DNA of 25,424 bases from Multifurca ochricompacta (lineage: Eukaryota; Basidiomycota; Agaricomycetes; Russulales; Russulaceae), in NCBI GenBank assembly GCA_022496185.1, contig WTXG01000404.1, positions 1 to 25,424 on the forward strand. The letters are read 5' to 3'. This document shows positions 8,532-19,090 of this stretch, piece by piece. Every line of letters starts with the position of its first letter. The stretch's first letter is position 1. The translations under genes and the position numbers were made by a program. Below the pieces are notes generated by a model. That model was not told the origin of the DNA. It worked only from the letters and a program-made list of their open reading frames with translations, and did not search any database.

Positions 8532-8936
8532 ATGCACCGACAAAACATCATACTGCCCAGAATACCATCAACAAGAGTTACTAGAAAAGCTTTGACATCT
8601 TCTAGAGCTTCGGCAGTCTCATCAGAACAATCTAGACCCCCATCTCCTGCACAATCGACATCATCTGATAACACAGCTCGCCCCGATCTAGTTTCACCAC
8701 CCTCCATCCTTCAAGCCACTTCAGAAGCGAGCATAGCCCCTAGCTATTCTGTTCCTTTCTCCGCCTTAGTCTCCAATGCAATCAATCAGCTTTCTTCGCC
8801 GATCTCCTCTAGTCCCACTCCATCTACAGTCCCCACCTCCGCAGTCACTTCTGCACTAGCTTCTAGGATCCCTAGCCCGTCGTTCCAAGAAACGCTTCCA
8901 GCCACCTCGACATTCCCCCTCCCATCCGACACTACA
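8532..8936 (+). pseudogene. Gypsy-A gag, N-terminal part
   Basis: Open from ATG 8532 (MHRQNIILPRIP). The product is Ser/Thr/Pro-rich and low in complexity, as often seen at the N-terminus of fungal Gag. The reading runs into the solo LTR at 8937. Skipping 8937-10240 continues the frame at 10241 as far as a TGA at 10331-10333, beyond which the same frame leads to the main gag ORF. The start is the first ATG about 85 nt after the LTR. The weak point is that this segment carries no diagnostic motif and is assigned by position. Confidence 0.6.
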
Positions 8937-10235
8937 TGTTACGCTCAGCGGAGCGTTCTGTGCGGCGTGCACGGGTCGGCGCGGGTCCATTACCTCAGCC
9001 ACGAGCCTAGCACGATAAGGCTAGACTCTGGGCACTGTTTAGCTTCGGGATTGGTTAAGGTTTGGTGCTATAATCAAGCACAGAGGGAGACGGGATGAGC
9101 CAGCCAAAGGGAGCTAATCCCCTAAGGCTGTTAAGTGGAGACAGGGCCCAGTTGCTGTGCCGGAAATGCACTGAGCACACTGGAGCCCTAGGAGACGGCA
9201 AAGGGGTTCAAAGGGAAGGGTACACACCCATTGCCAGAGGCAATGGGGGTCCCTGCAGGGATCTCAAGGACGCAAAAGAGGGGGAAAAGGCTTCTGATGT
9301 ATTGGGGTCTAAGATCTCTAGGCTGAAGGCACAAGAGGTCAAATCTAGGGTTGTACAAACTGTCTACAGGGTCTTATATACTGTATGGGGATCTGGTTTG
9401 TAGCTAATCAGGAACAGGGTCAGAGTCCTTATCATCCAATAGCAGATAAGATGTCAAATATAGTCCATGATAAGGATAAGCCTTATCAGAAGCATAATCA
9501 TGTGGGACAGCCCCACAGGAGTCATATCAGTGTGGGAGGATTCCCACCAGGGTCAGGGGTAAATGGGGAGATAACAGGTCCCACAGGAGTCAGGGTGGAT
9601 GTGGGAATACTCCCACAGGAATCAGAGAAGCGAATGATAGGCCAGATGGGCCATGTGATCAGAGAGGGGTAAATGATCAGATGAAGATGCTGTGATCAGG
9701 GTCAGGGATCACATGGTCCAAAGTCACATGGTCAGGGATCACATGGTCAAGGATCACATGGCCAAGGGTCACATGGCCAGGAGTCACATGACTGGCAGAG
9801 GGTCAAGTACAAGCCAAAGTCGAAGATTAGATTGGCAGGGACAGTGTCAGAGATCCTATGGGTGTCAGCCACAGGGACAGGGTACAGATACTGGCCAAAA
9901 CAAAGGCCAAGCATCAGGAGAAGGGGGTTCTACAGCCAACAGCACAGTAGCTGAACTATCAGTGGGTCAGGTGCAGGTGTCAGGAATGGGGTCCTATGAG
10001 TGTCATATCACAGGCATCAAGGTGGGGTCCTGGGCACACAGGCCACAGGCATCAGGCAGGGTCCCAATGCAGTAAGCCAAGGGCATCAAGTCAAAGGTCC
10101 TAGGCACAAGGCCATAGGCATCTGGGTTCTGGGGCCAAAGTGGTCAAGGGATGGTGGAATAGGGGAATGGACAGTCAAGTGTGGTGCAAGGGGGAGGTGC
10201 AGTGTAAGGGTCAGGAAAAGAGTAGGGTCGTAACA
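8937..10235 (-). mobile_element. 1.3-kb solo LTR inserted in Gypsy-A gag
   Basis: Inverted termini TGTTACG/CGTAACA enclose 1,299 bp. The flanks CTACA (8932-8936) and CTACG (10236-10240) look like a 5-bp target duplication with one CpG-type change. The minus strand reads GTATATAAG near 9375, a plausible TATA box, so I assign minus orientation. It shares short blocks with the Gypsy-C LTR (GGGATGAG, then GCTAATC and CCTA), suggesting a related chromovirus family, although the lengths differ greatly. ORFs across it (about 9095-10233) encode repeat-like peptides and are not genes. The half near 9500-10235 is built of short repeats. Confidence 0.75.
9709..9798 (+). repeat. 15-bp minisatellite, six copies, each with CACATG
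   Basis: Unit TCACATGGTCARGGA repeated six times with variation at the last few bases. CACATG has the E-box form (CANNTG). On the assigned minus strand it lies upstream of the TATA box, so it occupies U3 of the solo LTR. Confidence 0.85.
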
Positions 10236-10240
10236 CTACG

Positions 10241-12091
10241 GCATTCAAGCTAAGGCCAGCCTCCTTCCTCGATTCACCCACTACCCCGTCAGGATTTGAA
10301 CCATCCTCACCACCATCACCCTTATTCAAATGACGATCTTCACTTCCAGTACAGCCCCCAGTCCCTTTCAATCAGAACATTACAGCACCGCCCCTTGCAC
10401 AAACCATGTCATCAAAAATTGCTGTCCTCGGTCTTGCAGGAATGCCACCCCCTCGATCTAACAAGGCACCCTTCTTTGGCGACCAACCGGGCGACCACAT
10501 CGAGAACTTCCTCAGAGAGTACGAAAACCTGGCTAGCGCGGCAGGACTCACAAATCAGCAAATGGTAGAACAAGTCCTCAGATATGTCCCACCTGAGCAA
10601 GGCAACCTCTGGCAGTTCCTAGATGGCTACAGTGTCAAGGACTGGGTTATTTTCAGAAAGTCTCTTGAGAAGGTCTACACTGAAGCATCCCTTAAAAATC
10701 GGTACTCCAAACAACGTCTTTGGGACTTAGTCAAATTATCATCTAGAAAGCGAATGGCTGATGAAGGCGATGTCAGAACATATTACAAAAGGTTCCTACT
10801 GTTTGCTCAACCACTGATCAGCTCACGCCGCCTCACTGATGAAGAACGCGACAATGCCTTCTGGAAGGGATTTCATCCAGACGACCGATGATGTTTGTAT
10901 CACCGACTCATTAGCGACCACCCCCAACACCCCAAAGGAGAGCCCTTCAACTACGAAGATGTGCTTGAAGTAGCCTGCGCCGAATTCGCGAGTGGACAAT
11001 TCAATGCATTTAGCTCTGAAGATGAATGGGACACTACTCCTCCTGAAGATAACATCAAATCTGATCCAGTTCTCCAGCAGTGGTTCGGCCAAGAAGCACG
11101 AGACTTGAGGATGAATGACCGAGACCGCATCCCCTCCAATCATAGATCCCGAGACAACAGGCCACGACAGGAAGTCTACCGTGCTGCCGCAGAACATTCA
11201 AATCAGGAGGATCGCCACCAGCCTTCGCGCAACCAGGAGGACCAGGAGATCGAAGAGCTCTCAAAGAAGATCCATGCCCTATCCCCTAGCGATCCAGCCT
11301 ACGCCGGGCTGTACTTACGATTCCAGCACCGATACCCTGCCCTCGTCCAGTCACTCCCTAAGCCCAACTTCGGTCACCAATCCATGTTTTATCAAGCACC
11401 TGTGGCAACCCCTTCGTATCATCAAGCACCTGTGGCAACTCCCTCATACCATCAAGCACCTGTGACGACTCCTTCATACCATCAGCCACCACCTGTTCAG
11501 TCAGCTCCTCCTACCATCCCTCCCAATCTAAGTGCTGCAAAGGCCATATTCTTCCGCCGCCATGCTGATCCCACAGAAGGATGCGCATTCTGCGCCAAGA
11601 CTGGACATTGCATTAGGCAGTGCAAAACCGCTGAAGAATATATCGATTCTGGTCGAGCTTCAATAGTCAACAATCGCATCAGCTTGCCCAACGGACAACC
11701 AATCCCGATGAATGGCGCGAATCAAGGACTGCAGGCCAGCATAGACGAGTGGTTAGCCAACCATAGCAACCCCTCCACCACAGCCTTTTCACACGACACT
11801 CCCCCTCACCAAACACTGGTCATTCAGACCTTCAGAATTCAACCCACGACAGCAGCTCATATTGAGGAAGTCACAGAACCCGACCATAGCCCTTTGGAGT
11901 CAGAAGACGACAGTGACGAAGATGGTATGGATATTTTTCAAGTATTCGCCACTGAAAGGAAGAAGAGACAAGCCAAGGCCTCAAAGATGCAAGAACTAAC
12001 CCCAGCAGCCACGACAAAGTTAGAAAACCAATCACACCAGCCCCACCCAAAATCACGACTCCTGACCAGCCATTCTCCACTGCTTCCGTGA
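10241..12091 (+). pseudogene. Gypsy-A gag, capsid and nucleocapsid parts
   Basis: One frame (ATG 10406) interrupted by TGA at 10331-10333 and 10889-10891. It encodes a retrotransposon Gag: a helical capsid-like region (about 10440-10990, with PFFGDQPGDHIENFLREYE and DVRTYYKRFLLFAQPL), an acidic stretch and a Pro-rich linker. The linker has three 10-residue repeats (YHQAPVATPS type, 11391-11490). A CCHC zinc knuckle, C-x2-C-x4-H-x4-C, lies at 11582-11623 (CAFCAKTGHCIRQC). It ends at TGA 12089-12091 and overlaps the pol frame, which is -1 relative to it and open from about 12000. The two internal TGA codons could be CGA changed by a CpG transition. A gag-pol join by -1 frameshifting or by decay is possible. 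Confidence 0.8.
11391..11490 (+). repeat. 30-bp in-frame tandem repeat in gag
   Basis: Three units of ATCAAGCACCTGTGGCAAC plus 11 further bases encode a Tyr-His-Gln-Ala-Pro-containing decapeptide. They extend the Pro-rich linker just before the zinc knuckle. Confidence 0.85.
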
Positions 12092-13478
12092 CTCCAGCTA
12101 ACACAGGTATAAACCCTAGTGCCGCCCCATATGCCAGTCCTATAGTCCCACGAACTGCCCCTCAATACCGATATCAGTCTTCCCTGGAGGATCAGCATCT
12201 AGTAGAAGAACTCTTTGCTTGGCTTATGACAGGGAAGCTTGCCCTCACAACACCAGCCCACATCCTTGCTGCTAGCGCTGTCATTCGAAAAGAAATGGTT
12301 GAGAAGCTTCGTACTCGACGCGTTGAGACTAACTGGATAGAAGAAACCCCAGACTCAGCACAGGAAGTATCAGTCCCAATTCCGGAACTCACCACACGCC
12401 GCACACCCAAATTCTCACTGCCCCTTAGAGAAGTGGACGTCTTAGTCAATGGCACTGCTCCAGAAGCTGGGATATTGGACCAAGGATCACAAATAGTTGT
12501 TATACGGAAGGACTTGGCTCAGGAAGCAGGCGTACACATCAACACACACAATTGGCTCAATATGGAAGGCGCAAATGGAAGTCTGAGCGAAACCTTAGGC
12601 TGTGCTGAAAACTTGGCTATGCAGATTGGTAATGTTTCCTTCAAAATTCATGTGCACGTAGTGGAACACGCCCCTTTTCGCCTCCTGCTTGGCCGACCCT
12701 TCCACCACCTCCTTCTGTGCCACCTTGAAGATCATCCAGACGGACGCATAGAAATCCGCATTCATGACCCCTACAATCCAAAAAGAGTTGAAACCATCAT
12801 TTCTCGTGCACGCAAGGCCCAGGATGGCTTCTCCAGGACACTCGCTCTGGCTGTTCAGGCTTCCCCTCCCTGCATCGAAGCTCTCCATCTCCATCACATC
12901 GCTACTTTCACCCCTGACGATTCTGGCCCCACAGTTTCAACACTAGCCTACAAGAAAGTTGCGAAGAAGGTCCGACCGGTTCCCACATCCTTGCCTGAAG
13001 ACTTCCACACCATTCACCGCATTCCTTCCGATCCATTACTCTCCCTTCCTTCCCTTCCGATACAACCTCCGAAATTCACCTCCGGCATCCGCCTGACACA
13101 AGAATGTCTTGACTCTTTAGAACTCAATCGCTACCAGTTCCTTTGGCCGGAAGAGCTGAAACTATTGCAACACATCCTCAAAATCAATGAACTCGGGCTA
13201 GCCTGGACCGAGGACGAAAAAGGGAGATTTCGCGAAGACTACTTTACTCCAGTTAAGATCCCTGTTATTGAGCACATTCCTTGGGTGCACCGCAACATCC
13301 CTATTCCTTCCAGCATCATCGAAGAAGTCATCCAGATATTCAAAGACAAATTCGCAGCTGGAGTTTACGAACATTCCGATGTGTCATACAGATCCAGATG
13401 GTTTTGTGTCAAAAAGAAAAGCGGGGCCCTTCGGCTAGTACATGACCTTCAACCCCTCAACGCAGTCACTATTCGCAA
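12000..13478 (+). pseudogene. Gypsy-A pol: protease and start of reverse transcriptase
   Basis: Open in one frame (the computed ORF starts at a GTG at 12088, but the frame is open from about 12000). The protease region is 12430-12720, with ILDQGSQIVVIR around 12472-12510 as the aspartic active-site segment (Asp-Gln-Gly rather than Asp-Ser/Thr-Gly) and LLLGRPF downstream. The RT N-terminus follows (RNIPIPSSIIEEVI, SRWFCVKKKSGALRLVHDLQ, LNAVTIRN at 13300-13478). The coding sequence stops at iLTR copy 3. The fingers/palm segment containing the YxDD active site does not reappear after that LTR. Confidence 0.82.
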
Positions 13479-13988
13479 TGTTGACACAGGATGTGTCTGG
13501 AGATGCTTCAGGCATCTAAGGTTCGCTTCAGCTGTAGATTAGATTAGATTAGATATCGGAGTATCGGACTTTTTATGTTATCTTTATTACACTTCTTTCC
13601 TTCTTACTCAGCTGATTAGTGATGGACTTAGTAATGCGCAGTAAGCATGTGATATCTCTTTGGCCAATGGCCTTTATCCCTCTCTGTTTATTGTCCGGCA
13701 CTTGTGGACTTATTCCCAGTGCGCACAGACCATTTCCCCTGGCCCCTATGGGTATATAAGGGTGTCTGTTTCGTCTCTTACACTTCAGAGTTCCTTCTAT
13801 CTCTGAAGTGTAAGTCCCATTTACTTTACTCTCTACTTCCTTTAGACTAACGCTCTATGTAGTACTTGTCTTTTCTAGGTCAGTAGTGTAGTAATATAGA
13901 GTTCCTTCTATCTCTGAAGTTACTTGTCTTTTCTAGCCTCACCGCTACTAACCACAGTCAGTATAACCAGCAGCATGATTGTTTGACA
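13479..13988 (+). mobile_element. Solo LTR, intron-bearing LTR family (iLTR copy 3), at an RT deletion
   Basis: Starts TGTTGACACAGG and ends TGTTTGACA, about 510 bp, with TATATAAG at 13753-13760 and the same CCAAT/TATA/hairpin layout as the other copies. Unlike copies 1 and 2 there is no target duplication: the left flank is CGCAA and the right flank GCCCG. RT coding is missing between the flanks. This fits recombination between two LTR insertions, or an insertion with a deletion. Its R-block sequence differs clearly from copies 2 and 4 (loop TTCCTTCTAT, exon TACTTGTCTTTTCTAG). Confidence 0.85.
13810..13862 (+). other. Predicted 53-nt intron inside iLTR copy 3
   Basis: GTAAGT donor, GACTAAC branch-like motif, ATGTAG acceptor. 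The surrounding exons (13787-13809 and 13863-13878) recur joined at 13898-13920 plus 13921-13936. Confidence 0.8.
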
Positions 13989-13989
13989 G

Positions 13990-15210
13990 CCCGGAAATGA
14001 CGGGATACGAAGGTTCATTTGGGAACACCTCAATGACATGCACTGCATCCTTCATCGCCTTCGCCGCGCAGGCTCAACTGTTTCGGCTCAAAAGCTTTTT
14101 ATTGCCGTTCCGGAAGTCGTCATCTTAGGTCACAAATGCACTTATGAAGGCCGTGTTCCAGACGACTCCAAAATTGCCAAGATCCATGATTGGCCACCAT
14201 GCAAATGCACCACTGATGTTCGTGCCTTCTTAGGTATCGCCGGTTACATGCGAGTCTGGATCAAGAACTACTCCTCCATCGCAAGACCCCTAGTCGACCT
14301 TACGCGCAAAGGACAAGCTTTCTCATGGGACGAACAACATGCTCAAGCCATGCAAACTCTCAAGGACGCAATCATCCATTCCCCGGCCCTCATCTCTATT
14401 GATTACTCTTCTGATCACAATGTTTACCTTGCTATTGACTCATCTTGGCGTGGTGTAGGCTGGATTCTCTCTCAGGACTGTACTGACGGCAAGCGTCACC
14501 CTGCTTGGTTTGGCTCTATTTCGTGGAACGAACGGGAATCTCGGTACTCTCAAGTGAAGCTCGAACTATATGGGCTTTTCCGAACCCTTCGCGCCCTTCG
14601 CCTTTATCTTGTCGGCATTCGAAATCTGGTAGTAGAAATGGATGCTCAATTCATCAAAGGTATGATTGCCAACCCCGACATTCAACCCAACGCTGCCATC
14701 AACAGGTGGATCGCCGCCATCCTCCTCTTCAACTTCAAATTAGTCCATGTCCCGGCTCAGAAACACCGCGGTCCCGATGGCTTATCAAGACGCGAACCGG
14801 CAGAAGGAGAAGACGTAGAAGAAGAAGACCCTGAAGATTGGATCGACAACACACTCTGTCTTGGTATCTGGATGACCACTTGGGCTAATAGACTGCAGAC
14901 TCGTCTAGGCAATCCCCCAACCTTGGTACTCAATGCAAGTGCACACTCTCCCATTCCATCTCCTGACATTCCTACTTCTGTTCAATCCCTAGATGCCGAC
15001 GCCGATATGCTTCGGATTCAACAATACTTGGCAACCTTCAAGCTACCAGATGGACTCGATAATTGTAATTCCGAGAAGCTTTTGAAGAAGACACGCAAGT
15101 TCTTTCTGCTCGATGGACAACTCTGGCGACACAATAGTCTTGGACACCATCAACTCTACATCCCCCTTCACAACGCCTCTCAATCGTTCATGCAGCACAT
15201 GACGACTTAG
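13990..15210 (+). pseudogene. Gypsy-A pol: RT thumb/connection and RNase H
   Basis: Resumes at 13990 with PGNDGIRRFIWEHLND and LHRLRRAG, the part of RT after the catalytic motif. ILGHKCTYEG and DVRAFLGIAGYMRVWIKNYS follow. RNase H has all four acidic residues: Asp 14437-14439 (AIDSSW), Glu 14563-14565 (VKLELY), Asp 14641-14643 (VEMDAQ) and Asp 14776-14778 (GPDGLSRR). The frame ends at 15208-15210. Continuity with integrase (AHDDLGHKG) requires a frameshift near 15170-15185, probably a 1-bp indel. RT itself cannot work, because the YxDD segment is gone. Confidence 0.85.
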
Positions 15211-16334
15211 GACACAAGGGTATTTATTCAACAAGACGATTCCTCACTGACCGCTTCTGGTGGCCCTCTCTCGATACCGATGTCAAATGGTTCATCAAGA
15301 CATGTCATGACTGCCAGCTCCGTCAAGAAACTAAAGTCCAAATCCCTCCCACCGTCGCGCCTCCAGCTCCACTCTTCCGAAAGGCGTACATTGACACCAT
15401 GCATATGCCTTCCGCCGGTGGATTCCATTACATTGTTCAGGCTCATTGCTCACTCACCGCTTGGCCGGAATGGCGTGCTCTCCGGACCGAGACAGGTCGC
15501 ACCCTTGGCAGTTTCATATTCGAAGACATCCTGTGCCGATGGGGCGCTGTCGAAGAAATCGTTACTGACAATGGCACACCTTTTGTCGCGGCATTAGACT
15601 GGCTGGCTAGCAAGTTTGGTATCAAGCACATCAGAATTTCGGCTTACAACTCTCGCGCCAACAGTATCGTCAAACGACAACATCGCACTATCCGGGAGTC
15701 AATCGTCAAAACATGCAAAGGCGACATCTCCAAGTGGCCAATAGTGGCGCCGCACGTTTTCTGGGCAGACAGAGCAACTATCTGCAAATCCACCAGATTC
15801 TCCCTGTTTTATATGGCTCATGGAGTGGAACCCCTTCTCCCTTTCGATATCATCCTCGCAACCTTCCTCGTCCCCGATCTCACTCACCCCATGGCAACTT
15901 CCGACCTTATCTCAATCCGCACACGACAGCTCCAGTCCCGAGAAGAAGACCTCGCCAGTATATGAACCAACATCCTTAAAAGTCGTTTTGCATCCGCTAG
16001 AGAGTTCGAGCGCCAGCACGCTCACACCATCAAGACCGTCTCCTTTAGTCCAGGAGATTTGGTCTTGGTTTGAAACTCAGCGGGCGCAAACAATTTTTCG
16101 CACAAACACAAGCCTCGTTACTTTGGGCTGATGGTTGTGGTTCATGGGTCTCGCAACGGAGCCTTTCGTCTAGCAGAACTTGATGGTGCTATTTCAAGAC
16201 TTCGCTACGCTGCCTTTCGTCTTGTTCCATATCATTCTCGGTCGCACTCTAACATTCCACTTGATGACCTCCTCAGCCCAGAGGACCTCGCAGCATTCGA
16301 AGAAGACTCCACTTTCGATGATAAAGAAGCTTGA
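15180..16334 (+). pseudogene. Gypsy-A integrase
   Basis: The zinc-binding HHCC domain is visible in AHDDLGHKG and TCHDCQ. The catalytic core keeps Asp 15393-15395 (YIDTMH) and Asp 15567-15569 (VTDNG). At the position of the third acidic residue, 35 residues on, NSIVKRQH has Lys (AAA, 15672-15674) where the family has Glu (VERSH). A single G-to-A change at a CpG explains it. TGA codons at 15963-15965 and 16071-16073 interrupt the C-terminal region. At the second, the family has Arg (LVLVRN), which fits CGA to TGA. The tail PRYFGLMVVV...LAELDG...AAFRLVPY is the usual C-terminal beta domain. The final stop is TGA 16332-16334. Confidence 0.85.
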
Positions 16335-16367
16335 CCGGGGACAGTCAAATTTGAACCCCCCAGGAGA

Positions 16368-17024
16368 TGTAAGGATGGCTCGGGCGTTGGATGCGAAACC
16401 TCTGGTCATCACCACTTCTGGCAGGACCCGTTTGCTCTCATTCTTCCATACCATACTATACTGTCAATAAATTTTCTAACATTTGCCTGACTTTAGTTTC
16501 AGACAGACTCTGACACTGGTGCAAAGCGTGATTGATCTATGGTACAAGTAATTTTACTTAGCATATTACAGGGATTGTGTGCGTTCCGGGCCGCCTGCCT
16601 ATTCTTTTCCGTACACCCGGCTACCCGGTTTCTCCCTTACTCCCTTTTACTTATTCCACTTTCGTTCACCCCACATGGCTTCACCTCTGTTTATTTTCTA
16701 AAACTTTCCTTCAGCTAGGTCTCTCCACAAGTATATAAAGGTACATACAATGCTTGTAGTAGACCAGCCAGTGAACAAGCAACCTAGGAATCTCTCTCTC
16801 TCTCTCTTTTCTCTTCTTGTGTGCTAAAGAACCTCAACATCGTCCAGTGCAAGGTCAAACGGAACCAGCAAGCACGTATTTGCAAGTTCAAAAAGTACAA
16901 CGACATCTCTCCTTTGACATCAAAGTTATCCTGGGTTTCTTCCTTCCTCCTCTCTCCTCTGTCTCTCTCTCTCCTCTCGGGAAACACGCTTTGCCTCTTA
17001 CTCACCGCGGACCACGTCCATACA
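16368..17024 (+). repeat. Gypsy-A 3' LTR (657 bp)
   Basis: Preceded by CCCCCCAGGAGA, where a polypurine tract is expected (the tract itself is weak). It contains an extra CATAC-like 5 bp at about 16450 relative to the 5' LTR. It ends GTCCATACA, followed by the TSD ATGC and MULE sequence. Confidence 0.92.
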
Positions 17025-17028
17025 ATGC

Positions 17029-17517
17029 AAAGCATCAAATTTGCTATTGGCATGCCATCTGAGCGGTCAAGATGTGCTTGTCAACCCTATGACGTGCCCC
17101 AGCACCCTATAATGTCAAAGTTGCAAAAGCTGAGTTCAGCTGGATTGACGAATCATTCATCCCGGTTCATCAATCTAGTGATAAGGTTTGTGTCCGCATG
17201 CATCGCATTTAAAATTCATTATGACAAAAATCAACAGCCTGGAACACATTATGTTGCTATGAAAGCAATTCCTCAACTTTTGGTATGCCTAAACAGAGTC
17301 TTACAAACACTCAATATGCCTCCAAAGGAGCAGCTAACCATCCAAATTCCCCCAATCCCAATATCTGATGTATCCTGGCTACCCACCACTGACTCCGATC
17401 CATCTCCATCAATTAATGAGGGGGTTGAGGTGGATCTTGACGGGTTGTCAGATGAGGGCAGCGATCTAATAGACAAGCTTGATGAATGGCTTGGTTCTGA
17501 TTCAGATCCAGGCTCCA
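17029..17517 (+). pseudogene. MULE-type transposase, middle part (exons 4-5)
   Basis: Continues exon 4 directly after Gypsy-A with CYWHAI (17042-17059), the C-x-W-H motif of MULE transposases. The family continues with Arg-Ala-Val-Lys, but here TGA stands for Arg at 17060-17062, and a second TGA at 17090-17092 also replaces a probable Arg; both fit CGA to TGA. AEFSWIDESFIPVH follows. Intron 4 is 17186-17237 (GTTTGT...CAACAG). Exon 5 is acidic (VDLDGLSDEGSDLIDKLDEW), the variable linker of the family. It is cut by Gypsy-B inside a Lys codon, which is completed by 21201-21202. Confidence 0.78.
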
Positions 17518-18017
17518 TGTCACAGTTAGGTGCGGAACTGTGTCGGGGTCGGACGGGAGCAAGTCTTCCAAGGCAAGGTTCAAAGTTACAATAGAGTCAA
17601 GATCTAGTCAAGCCCATGACGAAGTCAGAGGGCACGCATGTGAGATTCGAGGTCGACGGCAGAGACTCTAAGTCCTGCAACAAGTTCAAGATGATGAAGG
17701 CTCTCCAAGTCACATCTTGGAGAGTTCAAGTGGGGTTCTAACTGAGAGGATTCAAGGATTCCGAAGCACCTCTGATTGAACACAAGAGAACAGACTTAGT
17801 CTGTCTCTCTACTCTAGTAGGTCTTTAAATACATGTAGTTCTAGCTATGTCATAGTAAATAGAAGGTTCTAGTTCTATGATATAATATCTAAATGGTTGT
17901 GCAGTAGAACGAGCTAGAACTAAGGAGAATTAGGAGGGGTTAGGCCCTCAGTAAGCAAAACACCAGTGAAACACAATATCGAGTCATTAGTAACGTTGCA
18001 GGGAGAATTCTGTCACA
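17518..18017 (-). repeat. Gypsy-B left LTR (3' LTR of the element)
   Basis: On the minus strand it runs TGTGACAGAATTC to CTAACTGTGACA. A perfect 9-bp hairpin CTCTCCAAG/CTTGGAGAG lies at 17701-17724. TATTTAAAG (complement of about 17825-17833) is a possible TATA box. ORFs here are duplicated in the other LTR and are not genes. Confidence 0.9.
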
Positions 18018-19090
18018 TTACCCCTTCTGTAGGCTGACGTTTGCCCCCAAACGTCGTTGAATGTCGGTGGCGGCAGGGTTCGTGGTCGCGGCGCGCGCGG
18101 TCGTCGAGTGGTTGTCGAGTATCATCCAGTCGTCGTGCAGCTTGAGGGACGTCATGTGTTGTCAAGTCTTCTTGCAAGACGGCGCGCGGTTCCGGGTGCG
18201 GCGTGAATCTTGTGAGCTTGCTCGGTCGGATAGATTCGGTGGTACGCGTTGCGTCGTGTCAGCGCTTGCGTCGATGTTCATACCTTCTGGACTGTTATTT
18301 CTATTTGCTTTCGTGTGGTGGTCACGGCCTGCGTTGTTAGTCGTGGCGCGGAATCTTGTCACCTCAGCCCAGACCCTCGGATCGTGTAAGTCGTCGAGCG
18401 CGGTGTTGACCAGTTCGGTGTGAGGCATCTCCGTGTCGAAGAGTCGCTGTTGGAAGCGCGAAATCGGAGGTTTGGGTTGTTGTGGGTTTCATGGTGGTTT
18501 CTGGCGTGAAGCACGAAAGAAAAAGGCAGCTGGCCCTCGCCCATCGTGGCGAGGACCTGGGGGTTACGTTGTCGGTAATTGAAACTCACAAACCTGGCGT
18601 GTAAAGTGCGACCTTCATTACTCCTGATGCATCAGTGTTGGTAGTGCATCGAGTGGACGTGGTTCCGAACGAATGGCGGCCCAGGGTGGGTGTACCTATG
18701 ACGATCTGTCGTCGACTGACATGGCCGCGGGGTCGGCAGAACTGGAGAGTCAGGTCGATACTTGATTCTTGGGTTGTCATTGGACTGTGTAGCGTGCATG
18801 TGTCGGCAAGCGCGTTCCGACTTCTTGTAACAATCGGGTCTTCATTCAGTAGTGCTGGTGTGGGAGGCGGCGTCGGTGCTGCTGAGATGCACCGGATTCG
18901 GGTTTCATTGTCGGTCGAGGTGTTGGTGGCGAGAGTCTTCGGAGTCGACATTCTAGGTGTTCGGCAGGTCTGATGGATGTTCTGAGCGGAAGGGCAAGTA
19001 AGGTTCTTGGTGCGTGCCAGGGTGAAGCGAATTTCTGGGGAAACGCTGAGACACAAATGGAATAATTACCCCCCTCCTAAGGCTTGCGGC
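18018..19090 (-). other. Unrecognised 3' segment of Gypsy-B between chromodomain and polypurine tract
   Basis: About 1.07 kb, GC-rich, with minus-strand open stretches: 18586-19056 (156 codons, Thr/Pro/Ser-rich), 18359-18589 (76 codons) and 18162-18428 (88 codons), in different frames. I recognise no domain. It could be an accessory 3' ORF broken by frameshifts or a long 3' untranslated region. Plus-strand ORFs at 18061-18423 and 18635-18973 overlap the same DNA and seem less likely, given the element's orientation. Confidence 0.45.

Larger units (their letters stand above)
7794..17024 (+). mobile_element. Gypsy-A: full-span Ty3/gypsy retrotransposon inserted in MULE exon 4
   Basis: A 9.2-kb element with direct LTRs (7794-8445 and 16368-17024), TG...CA termini and a 4-bp target duplication ATGC (7790-7793 and 17025-17028). 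Removing the element and one TSD copy restores the MULE frame across the catalytic domain. Internal order is 5' UTR, gag, protease, RT, RNase H, integrase: the Ty3/gypsy order. It is defective. A 1.3-kb solo LTR splits gag, iLTR copy 3 replaces the RT core, a frameshift separates RNase H from integrase, and TGA codons interrupt gag and integrase. Its integrase resembles a gypsy lineage I recall from agaricomycetes. I see no chromodomain at its C-terminus. Confidence 0.92.

Noticed and set aside
8205..8543. ORFs in the 8.2-8.5 kb region and their twins at 16784-17062
   Set aside because: They lie in the two Gypsy-A LTRs, duplicated because LTRs are duplicated. Ser/Leu-rich frames come from the CT microsatellite.
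9709..9798. CRISPR-like array
   Set aside because: A 15-bp direct tandem repeat without spacers, in a eukaryotic retroelement.
9692..10075. 127-codon plus-strand ORF with HM-repeat peptides
   Set aside because: It is a translation of the 15-bp minisatellite in the solo LTR. No protein family, and on the strand opposite to the LTR's likely transcription.
13530..13556. GATTAGATTAG runs as interstitial telomeric repeats
   Set aside because: The unit is GATTA, not TTAGGG, only a few units long, and part of the conserved iLTR U3 in other copies.
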